From the NCBI GenBank assembly GCA_016282135.1, contig JAEEKA010000088.1:1-42493 (forward strand): a stretch of DNA of 42,493 bases, in the 5' to 3' direction. The translations under genes were made by a program, and so were the position numbers. Position 1 is the stretch's first letter. Every line of letters starts with the position of its first letter. The notes under the pieces were generated by a model, which did not search any database, was not told the DNA's origin, and saw nothing but the letters and a program-made list of their open reading frames with translations. Source of the stretch: Oscillospiraceae bacterium. GTDB taxonomy: Bacteria; Bacillota; Clostridia; Oscillospirales; Oscillospiraceae. Shown here one piece after another: positions 1 to 7,756 of this stretch.

Positions 1-101
1 GAGGAAGCAGACCCGTTTACGGGTAGCAAGTAACAGTCTCCTCGCAAGTGCCAGACCGTATATGCGCCTTCAGGCGCAGCTAGTAAAAAAGGGCTATGCC
101 C
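1..101. other. Cluster of short hairpins, origin unknown
   Basis: No coding region was found. Three short inverted repeats follow each other: ACCCG/CGGGT near 11-24, TGCGCC/GGCGCA near 63-78 with a four-base loop, and GGGC/GCCC at 91-101. Such a row of hairpins at a window edge could be the right end of an IS200/IS605-type element (with its RNA) or the 3' end of a structured RNA that begins outside the window. No transposase is visible, so this is only a suggestion. Confidence 0.25.
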
Positions 102-112
102 GAAAATGAAAA

Positions 113-133
113 GCCCCCGGCTTAGCCGGGGGA
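113..133 (-). terminator. Rho-independent terminator downstream of tRNA-Pro
   Basis: An 8-bp GC-rich stem (CCCCCGGC at 114-121 pairing with GCCGGGGG at 125-132, loop TTA) lies just downstream of the minus-strand tRNA-Pro. On that strand it is followed by CTTTTCATTTT, a broken U tract. It could also belong to the element suspected at 1-101. Confidence 0.6.
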
Positions 134-142
134 TAATTACTT

Positions 143-219
143 TGGTCGGAGTGGCGGGATTCGAACCCACGGCCTCTTGGACCCGAACCAAGCGCGATAC
201 CAAACTTCGCCACACCCCG
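143..219 (-). tRNA. tRNA-Pro (anticodon CGG)
   Basis: The minus strand folds as a tRNA: acceptor CGGGGTG/CACTCCG, T arm with GGTTCGAATCC, and anticodon stem CTTGG/CCAAG with loop TTCGGGT, giving anticodon CGG (proline). The CCA end is encoded at 143-145, with the mature body at 146-219. It has its own promoter upstream and a hairpin downstream. Confidence 0.93.
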
Positions 220-232
220 AAACAGCTTGATT

Positions 233-261
233 ATTATAAATAAATGTTTTGCAAAAGTCAA
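233..261 (-). promoter_or_regulatory. Promoter of tRNA-Pro
   Basis: On the minus strand TTGACT (256-261), a 17-bp spacer and TATAAT (233-238) form a near-consensus sigma-A promoter. Transcription would start within about ten bases of the tRNA 5' end. Confidence 0.8.
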
Positions 262-267
262 GAGTTT

Positions 268-312
268 TTTCTTGCTGTCAGCCGGTGTTCAAAACCGGCC
301 GACAGCAAGAAA
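268..312 (-). terminator. Long inverted repeat after gpmI, probable terminator
   Basis: Twelve perfect base pairs (TTTCTTGCTGTC at 268-279 with GACAGCAAGAAA at 301-312), one mismatch, six more pairs and a 7-base loop lie directly after the gpmI stop. On the minus strand the stem is followed by A residues rather than a U tract, so intrinsic termination is likely but not textbook. It also separates gpmI from the tRNA-Pro promoter. Confidence 0.55.
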
Positions 313-329
313 TGAACCGATGTCTGAAT

Positions 330-1901
330 TTAGCCCTCAATCATGCAGGGCTCCCAGCATTCGGGGGCGTCCAGGTCCATGAGCTTCAAGAGGGTAGGGG
401 CGACGTTTGCAAGTCCGTAGTGTCCGTCCTTGAAAACGTGCTTCTTGTCCGGATCGTAAATGATGAATGGGACAGGATTCAGGCTGTGAGCAGTACGGAC
501 TGAGGTTTTTCCCTTTTTGGTTTCCAGCATCTGATCCGCGTTGCCGTGGTCGGCAGTCACGCAGACCAGGTAGCCATATTTGTCTGCGGCTTCGATGATC
601 CTGCCAACGCCGGCATCCACGGCCTCCATGGCGGTAATTACCGCCTCCATGACGCCGGTATGGCCCACCATATCCCCGTTGGGGAAATTGCAGCGGAGGA
701 AATCAAACTTGTGGGAGGCCATGTTTTCCACCATGCGGGCGGTGATCTCTTCGGCCTTCATCTTCGGCGCAAACTCAAAGGGAATGATGTCGGAGGGGAT
801 TTCCTCGTAGACCTCCAGGGATTCATCCACCTTACCGGAGCGGTTGCCGTTCCAGAAGTAGGTAACGTGGCCGTATTTCTGGGTCTCGGAAAGGGCGTAT
901 TCCCGAATGCCTGCCGCGCAGAGAACCTCGGTCAGCGTATTTTTGATGACGGGAGGCTCCACCAGGTAATTGTAGGGGATTTTCAGATCGCCGTCGTATT
1001 CCAGCATACCGGCAAATTTGACGCCGGTGTAGCCGGGACGGTCAAACTTGTCAAAGTCCTTGCGGTCAAAGGCCAGGGAAATCTCCTGGGCGCGGTCGCC
1101 CCGGAAGTTGTAAAGAATGACGGAGTCTCCGTTTTCGATTTTTCCGACCGGATTGCCGTCCTTGGCAATGACAAAAGCGGGAAGATCCTGGTCAATCGCG
1201 CCGGTTTCCGCACGATAGGTTTCAATGGCTTCCCGGGCGGTAGAGAACTGACGGCCTTCGCCCAGCACATGAGTCTTCCAGCCTTCCTCCACCATGCCCC
1301 AGTTGGCCTGATAGCGGTCCATGGTGATCTTCATTCTGCCGCCGCCGGAGGCAATGCGGTAGTTGTGCGCTGCATCGGAGAGCTCCGCCAGCACGGCTTC
1401 GATTTGATCGACGTACTCCAACGCGGAGGTGGCGGGCACGTCACGGCCGTCCAGCAGGGCATGAACGCAGACCTCAGGCAGGTCCTCTTCCCGGGCCTTC
1501 CGAAGCAGGGCAATCAGGTGGCTGATATTGGAATGGACGTTGCCGTCGGAGAGCAGCCCCAGGAAGTGCAGGGTTTTTCCGTTCTCCTTGCAGTTGGCAA
1601 TCAGCTCTTTCCAGGCCTTGGACTGATACAGCGTTCCGTTTTCGATGGACTCCTGGACCAGCTTCGCACCCTGAGAATAGATTTGACCGCAGCCGAGGGC
1701 GTTGTGGCCCACTTCGGAATTGCCCATATCGTCATCCGTGGGCAGGCCGACGGCAGTTCCGTGTGCCTTGAGCCAGGTATAAGGGCAGGTGGCGAAGAGA
1801 CGGTCCAGATTGGGTGTTTTGGCCTGTGCAACGGCATCGCCGGGGCCGCCGTCGCCTTTTCCGACGCCGTCCATAATTACTAATACAACGGGTTTATTCA
1901 T
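330..1901 (-). CDS. gpmI: 2,3-bisphosphoglycerate-independent phosphoglycerate mutase
   Basis: This cytosolic glycolytic/gluconeogenic enzyme interconverts 3- and 2-phosphoglycerate using two metal ions and a phosphoserine intermediate. The 523-residue protein (family usual about 510-515) opens with the metal-site motif MDG (D11). The phosphorylated serine is S62 in the DMGNSEVGHNALG block, and a metal-binding TADHGN block lies in the C-terminal phosphatase-like domain. The ATG at 1901 is preceded by GGAGG at good spacing. The gene stands alone between its own promoter and a strong hairpin. It is downstream of guaD on the same strand but separated by the promoter at 1936-1963. A longer-looking reading frame on the opposite strand is a codon-bias shadow. 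The assignment is secure. Confidence 0.97.
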   Translation of the reverse strand: MNKPVVLVIMDGVGKGDGGPGDAVAQAKTPNLDRLFATCPYTWLKAHGTAVGLPTDDDMGNSEVGHNALGCGQIYSQGAKLVQESIENGTLYQSKAWKELIANCKENGKTLHFLGLLSDGNVHSNISHLIALLRKAREEDLPEVCVHALLDGRDVPATSALEYVDQIEAVLAELSDAAHNYRIASGGGRMKITMDRYQANWGMVEEGWKTHVLGEGRQFSTAREAIETYRAETGAIDQDLPAFVIAKDGNPVGKIENGDSVILYNFRGDRAQEISLAFDRKDFDKFDRPGYTGVKFAGMLEYDGDLKIPYNYLVEPPVIKNTLTEVLCAAGIREYALSETQKYGHVTYFWNGNRSGKVDESLEVYEEIPSDIIPFEFAPKMKAEEITARMVENMASHKFDFLRCNFPNGDMVGHTGVMEAVITAMEAVDAGVGRIIEAADKYGYLVCVTADHGNADQMLETKKGKTSVRTAHSLNPVPFIIYDPDKKHVFKDGHYGLANVAPTLLKLMDLDAPECWEPCMIEG

Positions 1902-1935
1902 ATTGGTTCCTCCAAACGCATCAAAGTGAGACGTT

Positions 1936-1963
1936 ATTATAATCTATTTTGAGCAAAAATCAA
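1936..1963 (-). promoter_or_regulatory. Promoter of gpmI
   Basis: On the minus strand TTGATT (1958-1963), a 16-bp spacer and TATAAT (1936-1941) lie in the 70-bp gap between guaD and gpmI, about 35 bases ahead of the gpmI start. The 16-bp spacer is slightly short; CTTGAT with a 17-bp spacer is an equivalent reading. Confidence 0.65.
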
Positions 1964-1971
1964 GAATTATT

Positions 1972-3243
1972 TCAGAAAAGACGCGCCCCTGCAACATATT
2001 TCGCAAAGACGTTCCGGTCATCCGCCAGATATACCATCCGTTCCAAACGACTGCGAAGCTCCAACGGCTGGGGATGAAACAGGCTGCTGTCGTCCATGAC
2101 AACCGCGTCAAATTCATATCCGTTTGCAAAACGCCCGACCTTTCCGAAGAAGGCGCCGCCGCCGACGGTAGCGAGATAGAAGGCCTGCTCCAGGGTCAAC
2201 TGCTTAACGTTTTCATCCAGCAGCCTCCAACGGAGCTTGCTGGCCTGGATGGCGTGCATCATGGCCTGCATAATACTGATGTTGCTGCCGCCGGCCACGT
2301 CAGAAGCAAGACCGACGTGAAGCCCAAGCTCCAGATAGCGGGTAACAGGCGCCACGCCGGACGCAAGATTGATGTTCGATTCGGGGCTGTGGGCGATAAA
2401 GACGCCGTTTCTGTGAATCAGATCCAGCTCCGTGTCGCCGGAGTGGACGCAGTGGGCCATGATGCAGGGATGATCTCCGCCGAAGAGACCGAAGCGATCA
2501 TAGGCGTCTCCGTAACAGCTGGAGGCAGGGGAGAGCTCCCGGACCCAATTGATTTCGCCATAGTTTTCGCTCAGATGACTTTGGCTGGGGAGCTCGTATT
2601 GCCGCTGCAATTCTTTGAGCCCTGACATCAAAGCGTCGGAACAGGCAGGGATAAACCGAGGGGTCAAAATCGGCTTTGTGTTCGCAAAGCGATCCATCGC
2701 AGCCTGAATCCACCGCTCGGTTTGCTCCAACGCGCTTTTCGCGCTCTCTTCCCGCAGCATATCCGGGCAGTTACGGTCCATATTTACTTTGCCCACATAA
2801 GTACGAAGGCCGCTTCGTTCCAACTGCTCCATGAGCTCCAGGCTTGCTTCCGGGTGAATGGTGGCAAAAACTGAGGCCCGGGTAGTGGTGGAATGGAGCA
2901 GAGAATTCACAAAGCCCTGATACGCTTTTTCAGCATAGGACAGTTCCGCGTATTTCGCTTCTTCCGGGAACGCGTAGGTGTTGAGCCAATCCAGGAGCTC
3001 CATATCCATTCCCAGGCCCCGGAAGGCGAATTGCGGGGCGTGGACGTGCAGATCCGTCATGCCGGGCAGAATCAGTCGGTCGCCGAAATCCGTCACGGGA
3101 AGGCCCTGATATTGCTCCGGTATTAGCGGGAAGACGCCGCGGCATTGGCCGTTCTCTACTGGAAGAAAGGATTGCCCGGAAATTTTGAGCTTGTTGGGAG
3201 TTTCGCTTTCCAGAAAGTTGCCCTGAATGATAAAGCTATTCAT
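1972..3243 (-). CDS. guaD: Guanine deaminase (amidohydrolase family)
   Basis: Likely hydrolyses guanine to xanthine and ammonia in the cytoplasm, a purine salvage/catabolism step. The product of about 423 residues has the amidohydrolase metal motif PGMTDLHVHAPQ near residue 65, which is the guanine-deaminase form with a glutamine. Further blocks are TPRF, the SQSHLSEN metal histidine block, MAHCVH, and the late catalytic aspartate in GLASDVAGG. The chosen ATG at 3243 has GAGG nine bases upstream. In-frame ATG (3252) and TTG (3258) codons lie too close to that site. The promoter at 3274-3302 drives it, divergent from ogt. Other cytosine/atrazine-type amidohydrolases look similar, but the glutamine in HVHAPQ and the PRF block favour guanine deaminase. 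Confidence 0.88.
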   Translation of the reverse strand: MNSFIIQGNFLESETPNKLKISGQSFLPVENGQCRGVFPLIPEQYQGLPVTDFGDRLILPGMTDLHVHAPQFAFRGLGMDMELLDWLNTYAFPEEAKYAELSYAEKAYQGFVNSLLHSTTTRASVFATIHPEASLELMEQLERSGLRTYVGKVNMDRNCPDMLREESAKSALEQTERWIQAAMDRFANTKPILTPRFIPACSDALMSGLKELQRQYELPSQSHLSENYGEINWVRELSPASSCYGDAYDRFGLFGGDHPCIMAHCVHSGDTELDLIHRNGVFIAHSPESNINLASGVAPVTRYLELGLHVGLASDVAGGSNISIMQAMMHAIQASKLRWRLLDENVKQLTLEQAFYLATVGGGAFFGKVGRFANGYEFDAVVMDDSSLFHPQPLELRSRLERMVYLADDRNVFAKYVAGARLF

Positions 3244-3273
3244 ATCTATCATCCTCAAAATTTTTCTGATAAC

Positions 3274-3302
3274 ATTATATATTGTTTTTCGGTAAAATGC
3301 AA
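3274..3302 (-). promoter_or_regulatory. Promoter of guaD
   Basis: On the minus strand TTGCAT (3297-3302), a 17-bp spacer and TATAAT (3274-3279) lie about 30 bases ahead of the guaD start. No purine riboswitch-like leader fits in the short 5' region. Confidence 0.65.
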
Positions 3303-3391
3303 TATGTTCTCAAAGAACGCGCATAATGATACTATTTTTGCTTTTTTTGATTGGTGATTTGTCTATTTTAACCAAGAAAATGTCATGCGCA

Positions 3392-3420
3392 TTGACACAA
3401 ACGGCGCGCCATGGTACGAT
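3392..3420 (+). promoter_or_regulatory. Promoter of ogt
   Basis: TTGACA (3392-3397), a 17-bp spacer and TACGAT (3415-3420) precede the ogt GTG by 20 bases, so the leader is only about 14 bases and is mostly ribosome-binding site. Confidence 0.8.
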
Positions 3421-3440
3421 AAGCGGGAGGTGAGCGAACA

Positions 3441-3971
3441 GTGAGCAATCAAAACGGTGTTTCTGTGACGCATTTTGCATCACCGATCGGAGACATTCTG
3501 CTTTCCTCCGACGCGGAGGCAATAACCGGTCTTTGGATGGAAGGGCAGCGTTATTTCGCGCAATCTTTGCCGACTGCCTGGGAGGAGCGATTGACCCCGG
3601 TGCTGGAAGAGGCTGTGCGCTGGCTGAAAATCTATTTTCAAGGCGCAGCGCCGGACTATTTCCCTCCGCTTCGTCCTGAAGGCACACGCTTTCAATTGAC
3701 CGTTTGGGAGATTCTTTGCACCATTCCCTTTGGGCGCACAGTGACCTACGGGGAGCTTGCGGACCTGGTCGCGGCCAAATTGAACCGAACAGCCATGTCA
3801 GCCAGAGCAGTCGGCGGAGCCGTTTCGCGTAATCCAATCAGTATAATGATACCGTGTCATCGGGTGATCGGAGCGAATCGGGCACTGACCGGGTATGCCG
3901 GAGGCCTTGAGAGAAAACGCTTTCTTCTGGAGATAGAAAAGACGTCCCATGACCGGTCGGATTCATGTTGA
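3441..3971 (+). CDS. ogt: Methylated-DNA--protein-cysteine methyltransferase
   Basis: A suicide repair protein that transfers the alkyl group from O6-alkylguanine in DNA to its own cysteine. The 176-residue protein has the N-terminal ribonuclease-like domain and the C-terminal winged-helix domain with FGRTVTYGELA, then the active-site IPCHRVIG, then a GYAGGLERK-type end. The length is normal for Ogt-type proteins without the Ada regulatory domain. The start is a GTG with GGAGGTG just upstream; no closer ATG in frame gives a complete N-terminal domain. It has its own promoter and is followed, after a palindrome, by the pyr promoter, so it is probably monocistronic. The acidic, truncated-looking end (SHDRSDSC) is not conserved in the family. 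Confidence 0.95.
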   Translation: MSNQNGVSVTHFASPIGDILLSSDAEAITGLWMEGQRYFAQSLPTAWEERLTPVLEEAVRWLKIYFQGAAPDYFPPLRPEGTRFQLTVWEILCTIPFGRTVTYGELADLVAAKLNRTAMSARAVGGAVSRNPISIMIPCHRVIGANRALTGYAGGLERKRFLLEIEKTSHDRSDSC

Positions 3972-3983
3972 ATTTGTACAAAT
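3972..3983. promoter_or_regulatory. Perfect 12-bp palindrome, candidate operator
   Basis: ATTTGTACAAAT directly follows the ogt stop codon and lies 24 bases upstream of the -35 box of the pyr promoter. Its symmetry and position would suit a dimeric regulator, but no regulator gene lies next to it and one copy is weak evidence. Confidence 0.3.
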
Positions 3984-4007
3984 ATCAGATACTGCGTGGT
4001 TTCCTGC

Positions 4008-4037
4008 TTGACAGAACACAATCGCTTGTGGTAGAAT
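4008..4037 (+). promoter_or_regulatory. Promoter of the pyr-purE-guaB run
   Basis: TTGACA (4008-4013), an 18-bp spacer and TAGAAT (4032-4037). A leader of about 90 bases follows before pyrC. It contains a possible TTCGGA/TCCGAA stem (about 4066-4096), but I see no clear PyrR-type anti-terminator/terminator pair and no U tract. Confidence 0.72.
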
Positions 4038-4136
4038 CTTGGAAAATAAACGAAGCGATTTCGGATTTGACTCAGATGCGGTGTCCGAATTTGGCGGTTC
4101 CAGCGTCTGTCACTTTTCGGTTTGTGAGGGCAAGAC

Positions 4137-5330
4137 ATGATGGATTATCGTTTTCACCCTGCAAATATCAATACGATTCTTCCGGTTGCGGATACGGGCG
4201 TAGTGCCCGTGCCGTCCGGTTTTGTTCTTTTTCCCGGCTTTTGCGATGTGCATGTGCACTTTCGTGAGCCGGGTTTTTCTTATAAAGAAACGATTTCCTC
4301 CGGCACCGCTGCCGCGGCCCGAGGCGGCTACACAGACGTATGTACCATGCCGAACCTGGATCCGGTGCCGGACAGCGTTGCCCATCTTGCCCTGCAGGAG
4401 GAACTGATTGCTGCCCGGGCCTGTGTCCGGGTTCATCCCTACGGTTCGATTACGAAGGACGAACGGGGAGAGACCCTTTCCGATCTTTCCGCCCTTGCGT
4501 CCCGGGTCGTCGCCTTTTCCGATGACGGCCGCGGCGTTCAAAGAGAGGAAATGATGCGGCAGGCGATGCTGGAAGCAAAGCGGCTGGGGAAGCTGATTGC
4601 CGCCCACTGCGAGGATAATAAGCTGCTGCGGGGCGGCTATATTCATGACGGAAGCTACGCAAAGTCTCACGCTCACCCGGGGATCTGTTCTGAAAGCGAA
4701 TGGGGCCAGATTCGCCGGGACCTGAACCTGGTTCGGGAGACCGGCTGCGGCTATCACGTCTGCCATATCTCCACCAAGGAGAGCGTGTCGCTGATCCGCC
4801 AGGCAAAGCGGGAGGGACTGGACGTCAGCTGTGAAACCGCGCCCCATTACCTTGTCCTGGATGAAAATGATCTGGAAGAAGACGGCCGATTCAAGATGAA
4901 TCCTCCCTTGCGCGGAGCGGAGGACAGGGAAGCCCTCATCGAGGGAGTCCTGGACGGTACGATCGATATGATTGCCACCGATCACGCGCCCCACAGCGCG
5001 GAAGAGAAGTCAAAGGGCCTGCGGGGCAGCGCCTTTGGCATCGTTGGGTTGGAAACCGCGTTTCCGGTGCTTTATACGAAGCTGGTTCGGCCCGGCATAT
5101 TGACGCTCGAAAAATTGATTGATCTTTTGGCGTTCAATCCGCGGAGGCGCTTTTCCATCCCAATGAACGCCGAGGATTATTCGGTTTGGGATTTGGAAGC
5201 TGAAACGGTCATCTGTCCTGACGAGTTTCTGTCCATGGGGCGGGCGACGCCTTTTGCCGGCTGGAGGGTTTTCGGGTCCTGTGTGGAAACCGTCTGTGAT
5301 GGAAAAGTCGTGTACAAAGGGAAGCAATAA
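4137..5330 (+). CDS. pyrC: Dihydroorotase (class I)
   Basis: Cyclises carbamoyl aspartate to dihydroorotate, the third step of UMP synthesis. It is a zinc amidohydrolase with DVHVHFREPG (metal histidines H39 and H41), AAHCED, HVCHIST, the SCETAPHYL block and the catalytic-aspartate block ATDHAPHS. The 397-residue protein is about 30 residues shorter than typical class I enzymes. The first beta-strands of the amidohydrolase N-terminal sub-domain are reduced, while all metal and catalytic blocks are present, so it is probably active. ATG codons at 4137 and 4140 are both possible after GAGGG. It is the first gene of the pyr run and ends 22 bases before pyrK. Confidence 0.96.
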   Translation: MMDYRFHPANINTILPVADTGVVPVPSGFVLFPGFCDVHVHFREPGFSYKETISSGTAAAARGGYTDVCTMPNLDPVPDSVAHLALQEELIAARACVRVHPYGSITKDERGETLSDLSALASRVVAFSDDGRGVQREEMMRQAMLEAKRLGKLIAAHCEDNKLLRGGYIHDGSYAKSHAHPGICSESEWGQIRRDLNLVRETGCGYHVCHISTKESVSLIRQAKREGLDVSCETAPHYLVLDENDLEEDGRFKMNPPLRGAEDREALIEGVLDGTIDMIATDHAPHSAEEKSKGLRGSAFGIVGLETAFPVLYTKLVRPGILTLEKLIDLLAFNPRRRFSIPMNAEDYSVWDLEAETVICPDEFLSMGRATPFAGWRVFGSCVETVCDGKVVYKGKQ

Positions 5331-5352
5331 AGGTTCAGGAAAGAGGTTACCC

Positions 5353-6087
5353 ATGAAAGACAGCCTTTTTACGGTTCAAGCCATTCGACAGCTGACGGAC
5401 AGCGTATTTGAGGGAAGCTTCACCGGCGATACCGCCGAGATCACCCGGCCCGGACAGTTTGTGAATCTCCGGCTGGACGGTCTGTATCTGCGCCGCCCCA
5501 TTTCAGTCTGCGACCTGGAAGGGGAGAAGCTGACGCTTGTTTTTAAGCTTGTGGGTAAGGGGACTTTACAGCTCAGCAAAATGCTGCCGGGGCAGACGAT
5601 CTCCATCCTGACCGGCCTGGGCAACGGCTATCAAACGGAGCTTTCCGGAAGCAGGCCGCTCCTTGTGGGCGGCGGCGTCGGCGTGCCGCCGCTGTATCTG
5701 CTGGCCAAGCGCCTCCTGGCGGAGGGCAAGCAGCTCACGGTGATTCTGGGCTTCAACACGGCGGCGGAAATCTTTTACGAGAACGAGTTTCAAAATCTGG
5801 GCTGCGAGGTCCGCGTCACCACTGCGGACGGCTCCCGGGGCGTCAGGGGCTTCGTGACCGACGCGCTTCCGGCGGATTATACGCACGTCTATACTTGCGG
5901 CCCGGAGCCCATGCTTCGGGCGGTTTACCGGGCGATCAAAACCGGCGGGTCCTTCAGCTTTGAAAAGCGTATGGGCTGCGGTTTCGGGGCCTGTATGGGC
6001 TGCTCCTGCAAGACCATCACCGGCTATAAGCGAATCTGCAGGGAAGGCCCGGTCCTGCAGAAGGAGGAGATCTTATGGGAAGGCTGA
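5353..6087 (+). CDS. pyrK: Dihydroorotate dehydrogenase electron-transfer subunit
   Basis: This FAD and [2Fe-2S] subunit passes electrons from PyrD (class 1B) to NAD+. The 244-residue protein has the ferredoxin-reductase-like layout: FAD site LRRPISVCD (residues about 46-54), NAD-binding GGGVGVPPLYLLAK, and TCGPEPML. The C-terminal cysteine block is CGFGACMGCSC followed by a fourth cysteine in RICREGP. The ATG at 5353 follows AAGAGG at good spacing; the frame is open further upstream, but that part overlaps pyrC and lacks family similarity. The last 13 bases overlap pyrD, consistent with translational coupling of two subunits of one complex. Confidence 0.95.
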   Translation: MKDSLFTVQAIRQLTDSVFEGSFTGDTAEITRPGQFVNLRLDGLYLRRPISVCDLEGEKLTLVFKLVGKGTLQLSKMLPGQTISILTGLGNGYQTELSGSRPLLVGGGVGVPPLYLLAKRLLAEGKQLTVILGFNTAAEIFYENEFQNLGCEVRVTTADGSRGVRGFVTDALPADYTHVYTCGPEPMLRAVYRAIKTGGSFSFEKRMGCGFGACMGCSCKTITGYKRICREGPVLQKEEILWEG

Positions 6088-6992
6088 GCGTCAATCTCTG
6101 CGGCATTGAGTTGGACAATCCGGTGATCCCTGCCTCCGGGACCTTCGGCTACGGCTATGAGTTTGCAGAGCTCTACGATATAAATATCCTGGGCACGTTC
6201 TCTTTCAAGGGCACCACCAGGGAGCCCCGATTCGGAAATCCTACGCCCCGCATCGCGGAGTGTACGGCAGGAATGCTGAATTCCGTCGGCCTGCAGAACC
6301 CCGGCGTGGATCGGGTGATTGACACGGAACTGCCCAGGCTTGCCAAATGCTTTCACAAGCCGGTGATGGCAAACGTCAGCGGCTTTTCCCTGGAGGACTA
6401 CGCCTGCACCTGTCAGCGGCTGGACGGCGAGGCCCAGATCGGCTGGCTGGAGGTCAATATCTCCTGTCCCAACGTCCACGGCGGGGGAATGAGCTTCGGA
6501 ACCGACCCTGCCCAGGCTGCCTCCGTCGTTCGGGCGGTGAAAGCGGTCACAACCAAACCGGTTCTCATAAAGCTGACGCCGAACGTCACGGACGTTGCCG
6601 CTGTCGCGAAAGCCTGCGAGGACGCGGGCGCGGACGGAATCAGCCTGATCAACACCTTGCTTGGCATGCGGATCGACCTGAAAACCAGGAAGCCCATTCT
6701 CGCCAACACCATGGGCGGCTTCTCCGGGCCGGCGGTTTTCCCGGTGGCGCTTCGCATGGTCTGGCAGGCTGCCCACGCGGTAAAGATTCCTGTGATCGGC
6801 ATGGGCGGCGTTTCTTCCCCGGAAGACGTGCTGGAAATGATGATGGCCGGCGCGTCGGCGGTGGAAGTCGGAGCCGCGAATCTGGTGGACCCCTTTGCCT
6901 GCAAAAGGATCATAGAAGAGCTGCCTGGGGTCATGGACCGATACGGCATTCAAGAACTAAAGGAACTCAGTGGAGGAAAGTGTCATGGGTAA
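6075..6992 (+). CDS. pyrD: Dihydroorotate dehydrogenase, class 1B catalytic subunit
   Basis: An FMN enzyme that oxidises dihydroorotate to orotate in complex with PyrK, using NAD+ as final acceptor. The 305-residue protein has the class 1 catalytic cysteine C131 in NISCPNVHGGG (class 2 enzymes have serine). It also has the N-terminal NPVIPASGTFGYG, the NSVGLQNPG block, and the phosphate-binding IGMGGVSSPEDVLEMMMAGA. The adjacent overlapping pyrK confirms class 1B rather than 1A. The start overlaps pyrK by 13 bases, and the end overlaps pyrF by 8 bases. Confidence 0.97.
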   Translation: MGRLSVNLCGIELDNPVIPASGTFGYGYEFAELYDINILGTFSFKGTTREPRFGNPTPRIAECTAGMLNSVGLQNPGVDRVIDTELPRLAKCFHKPVMANVSGFSLEDYACTCQRLDGEAQIGWLEVNISCPNVHGGGMSFGTDPAQAASVVRAVKAVTTKPVLIKLTPNVTDVAAVAKACEDAGADGISLINTLLGMRIDLKTRKPILANTMGGFSGPAVFPVALRMVWQAAHAVKIPVIGMGGVSSPEDVLEMMMAGASAVEVGAANLVDPFACKRIIEELPGVMDRYGIQELKELSGGKCHG

Positions 6993-7683
6993 GGACGTTA
7001 TCATCGCCTGCGATTTTCCCGGCGGGAAGCAAACGCTGGAGTTTCTGGATCAATTCCGGGGCAGAAAACCCTTTGTGAAAATCGGCATGGAGCTGTTTTA
7101 TGCCGAGGGTCCGGAAATTGTCCGGCAGATCAAGGCCCGGGGGCATAAAATTTTCCTGGATCTCAAGCTGCACGACATTCCGAACACCGTCAAAAAGGCA
7201 ATGGCAGTTCTCTCGCGGCTGGACGTGGATATCTGCAATCTTCACGCTGCCGGCACCGCTGAGATGATGCGCGCCGCGCTGGAGGGGCTCACCCGTCCGG
7301 ACGGCAGCAGACCGCTTCTGATTGCCGTTACGCAGCTGACCTCCACCAACCAGGAGGCGCTGGAAAACGAGCTTTTGATCCACTGCCCCATGGACCGGGT
7401 GGTCATGGCTTATGCCGAAAACGCGAAGCTGGCCGGGCTGGACGGCGTTGTCTGCTCGCCCCTGGAAGCGGAAAAGGTTCATGAGCGCTGCGGGAAGGAT
7501 TTCCTGACCGTCACCCCCGGCGTCCGTTTTGCGGACGGAGACAAGGGAGATCAGAAGCGGGTCATGACGCCCGCCCAGGCAAAGGAGATCGGCTCGGACT
7601 ATATCGTGGTGGGCCGTCCCATTACCGCCGCCGAGGACCCTGTGGCCGCCTACGAGCGCTGCCTCGCTGAGTTTGTTGGATAA
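6985..7683 (+). CDS. pyrF: Orotidine 5'-phosphate decarboxylase
   Basis: Decarboxylates OMP to UMP, the last step of the pathway. The 232-residue protein is of the short, group 1 type. It shows the catalytic Asp-x-Lys-x-x-Asp block DLKLHD (D59, K61, D64), TVTPGVR, and the phosphate-binding IVVGRPIT. The ATG at 6985 has GGAGG eight bases upstream and overlaps the pyrD stop by 8 bases; a GTG five codons earlier has no ribosome site. A 7-bp tandem-repeat array sits between this gene and pyrE. Confidence 0.96.
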   Translation: MGKDVIIACDFPGGKQTLEFLDQFRGRKPFVKIGMELFYAEGPEIVRQIKARGHKIFLDLKLHDIPNTVKKAMAVLSRLDVDICNLHAAGTAEMMRAALEGLTRPDGSRPLLIAVTQLTSTNQEALENELLIHCPMDRVVMAYAENAKLAGLDGVVCSPLEAEKVHERCGKDFLTVTPGVRFADGDKGDQKRVMTPAQAKEIGSDYIVVGRPITAAEDPVAAYERCLAEFVG

Positions 7684-7693
7684 AACAAGTCAC

Positions 7694-7735
7694 TAGTGAC
7701 TAGTGACTAGTGACTTCTGACTAATGACTGATGAC
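7694..7735. repeat. Heptamer tandem repeat, TAGTGAC type, 6 units
   Basis: Six consecutive 7-bp units: TAGTGAC three times, then TTCTGAC, TAATGAC and TGATGAC, starting 10 bases after the pyrF stop. The period is exactly seven. Similar arrays of different sequence occur at 11850, 26335 and 28050. Confidence 0.9.
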
Positions 7736-7756
7736 AAAAGATAAGGAGAATCATTT

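Noticed and set aside
546..1883. A 445-codon antisense frame over gpmI
   Set aside because: A shadow of a textbook gpmI gene; no ribosome site.
7684..7756. CRISPR-like array
   Set aside because: Units are only 7 bp with no spacers; this is a simple tandem repeat.
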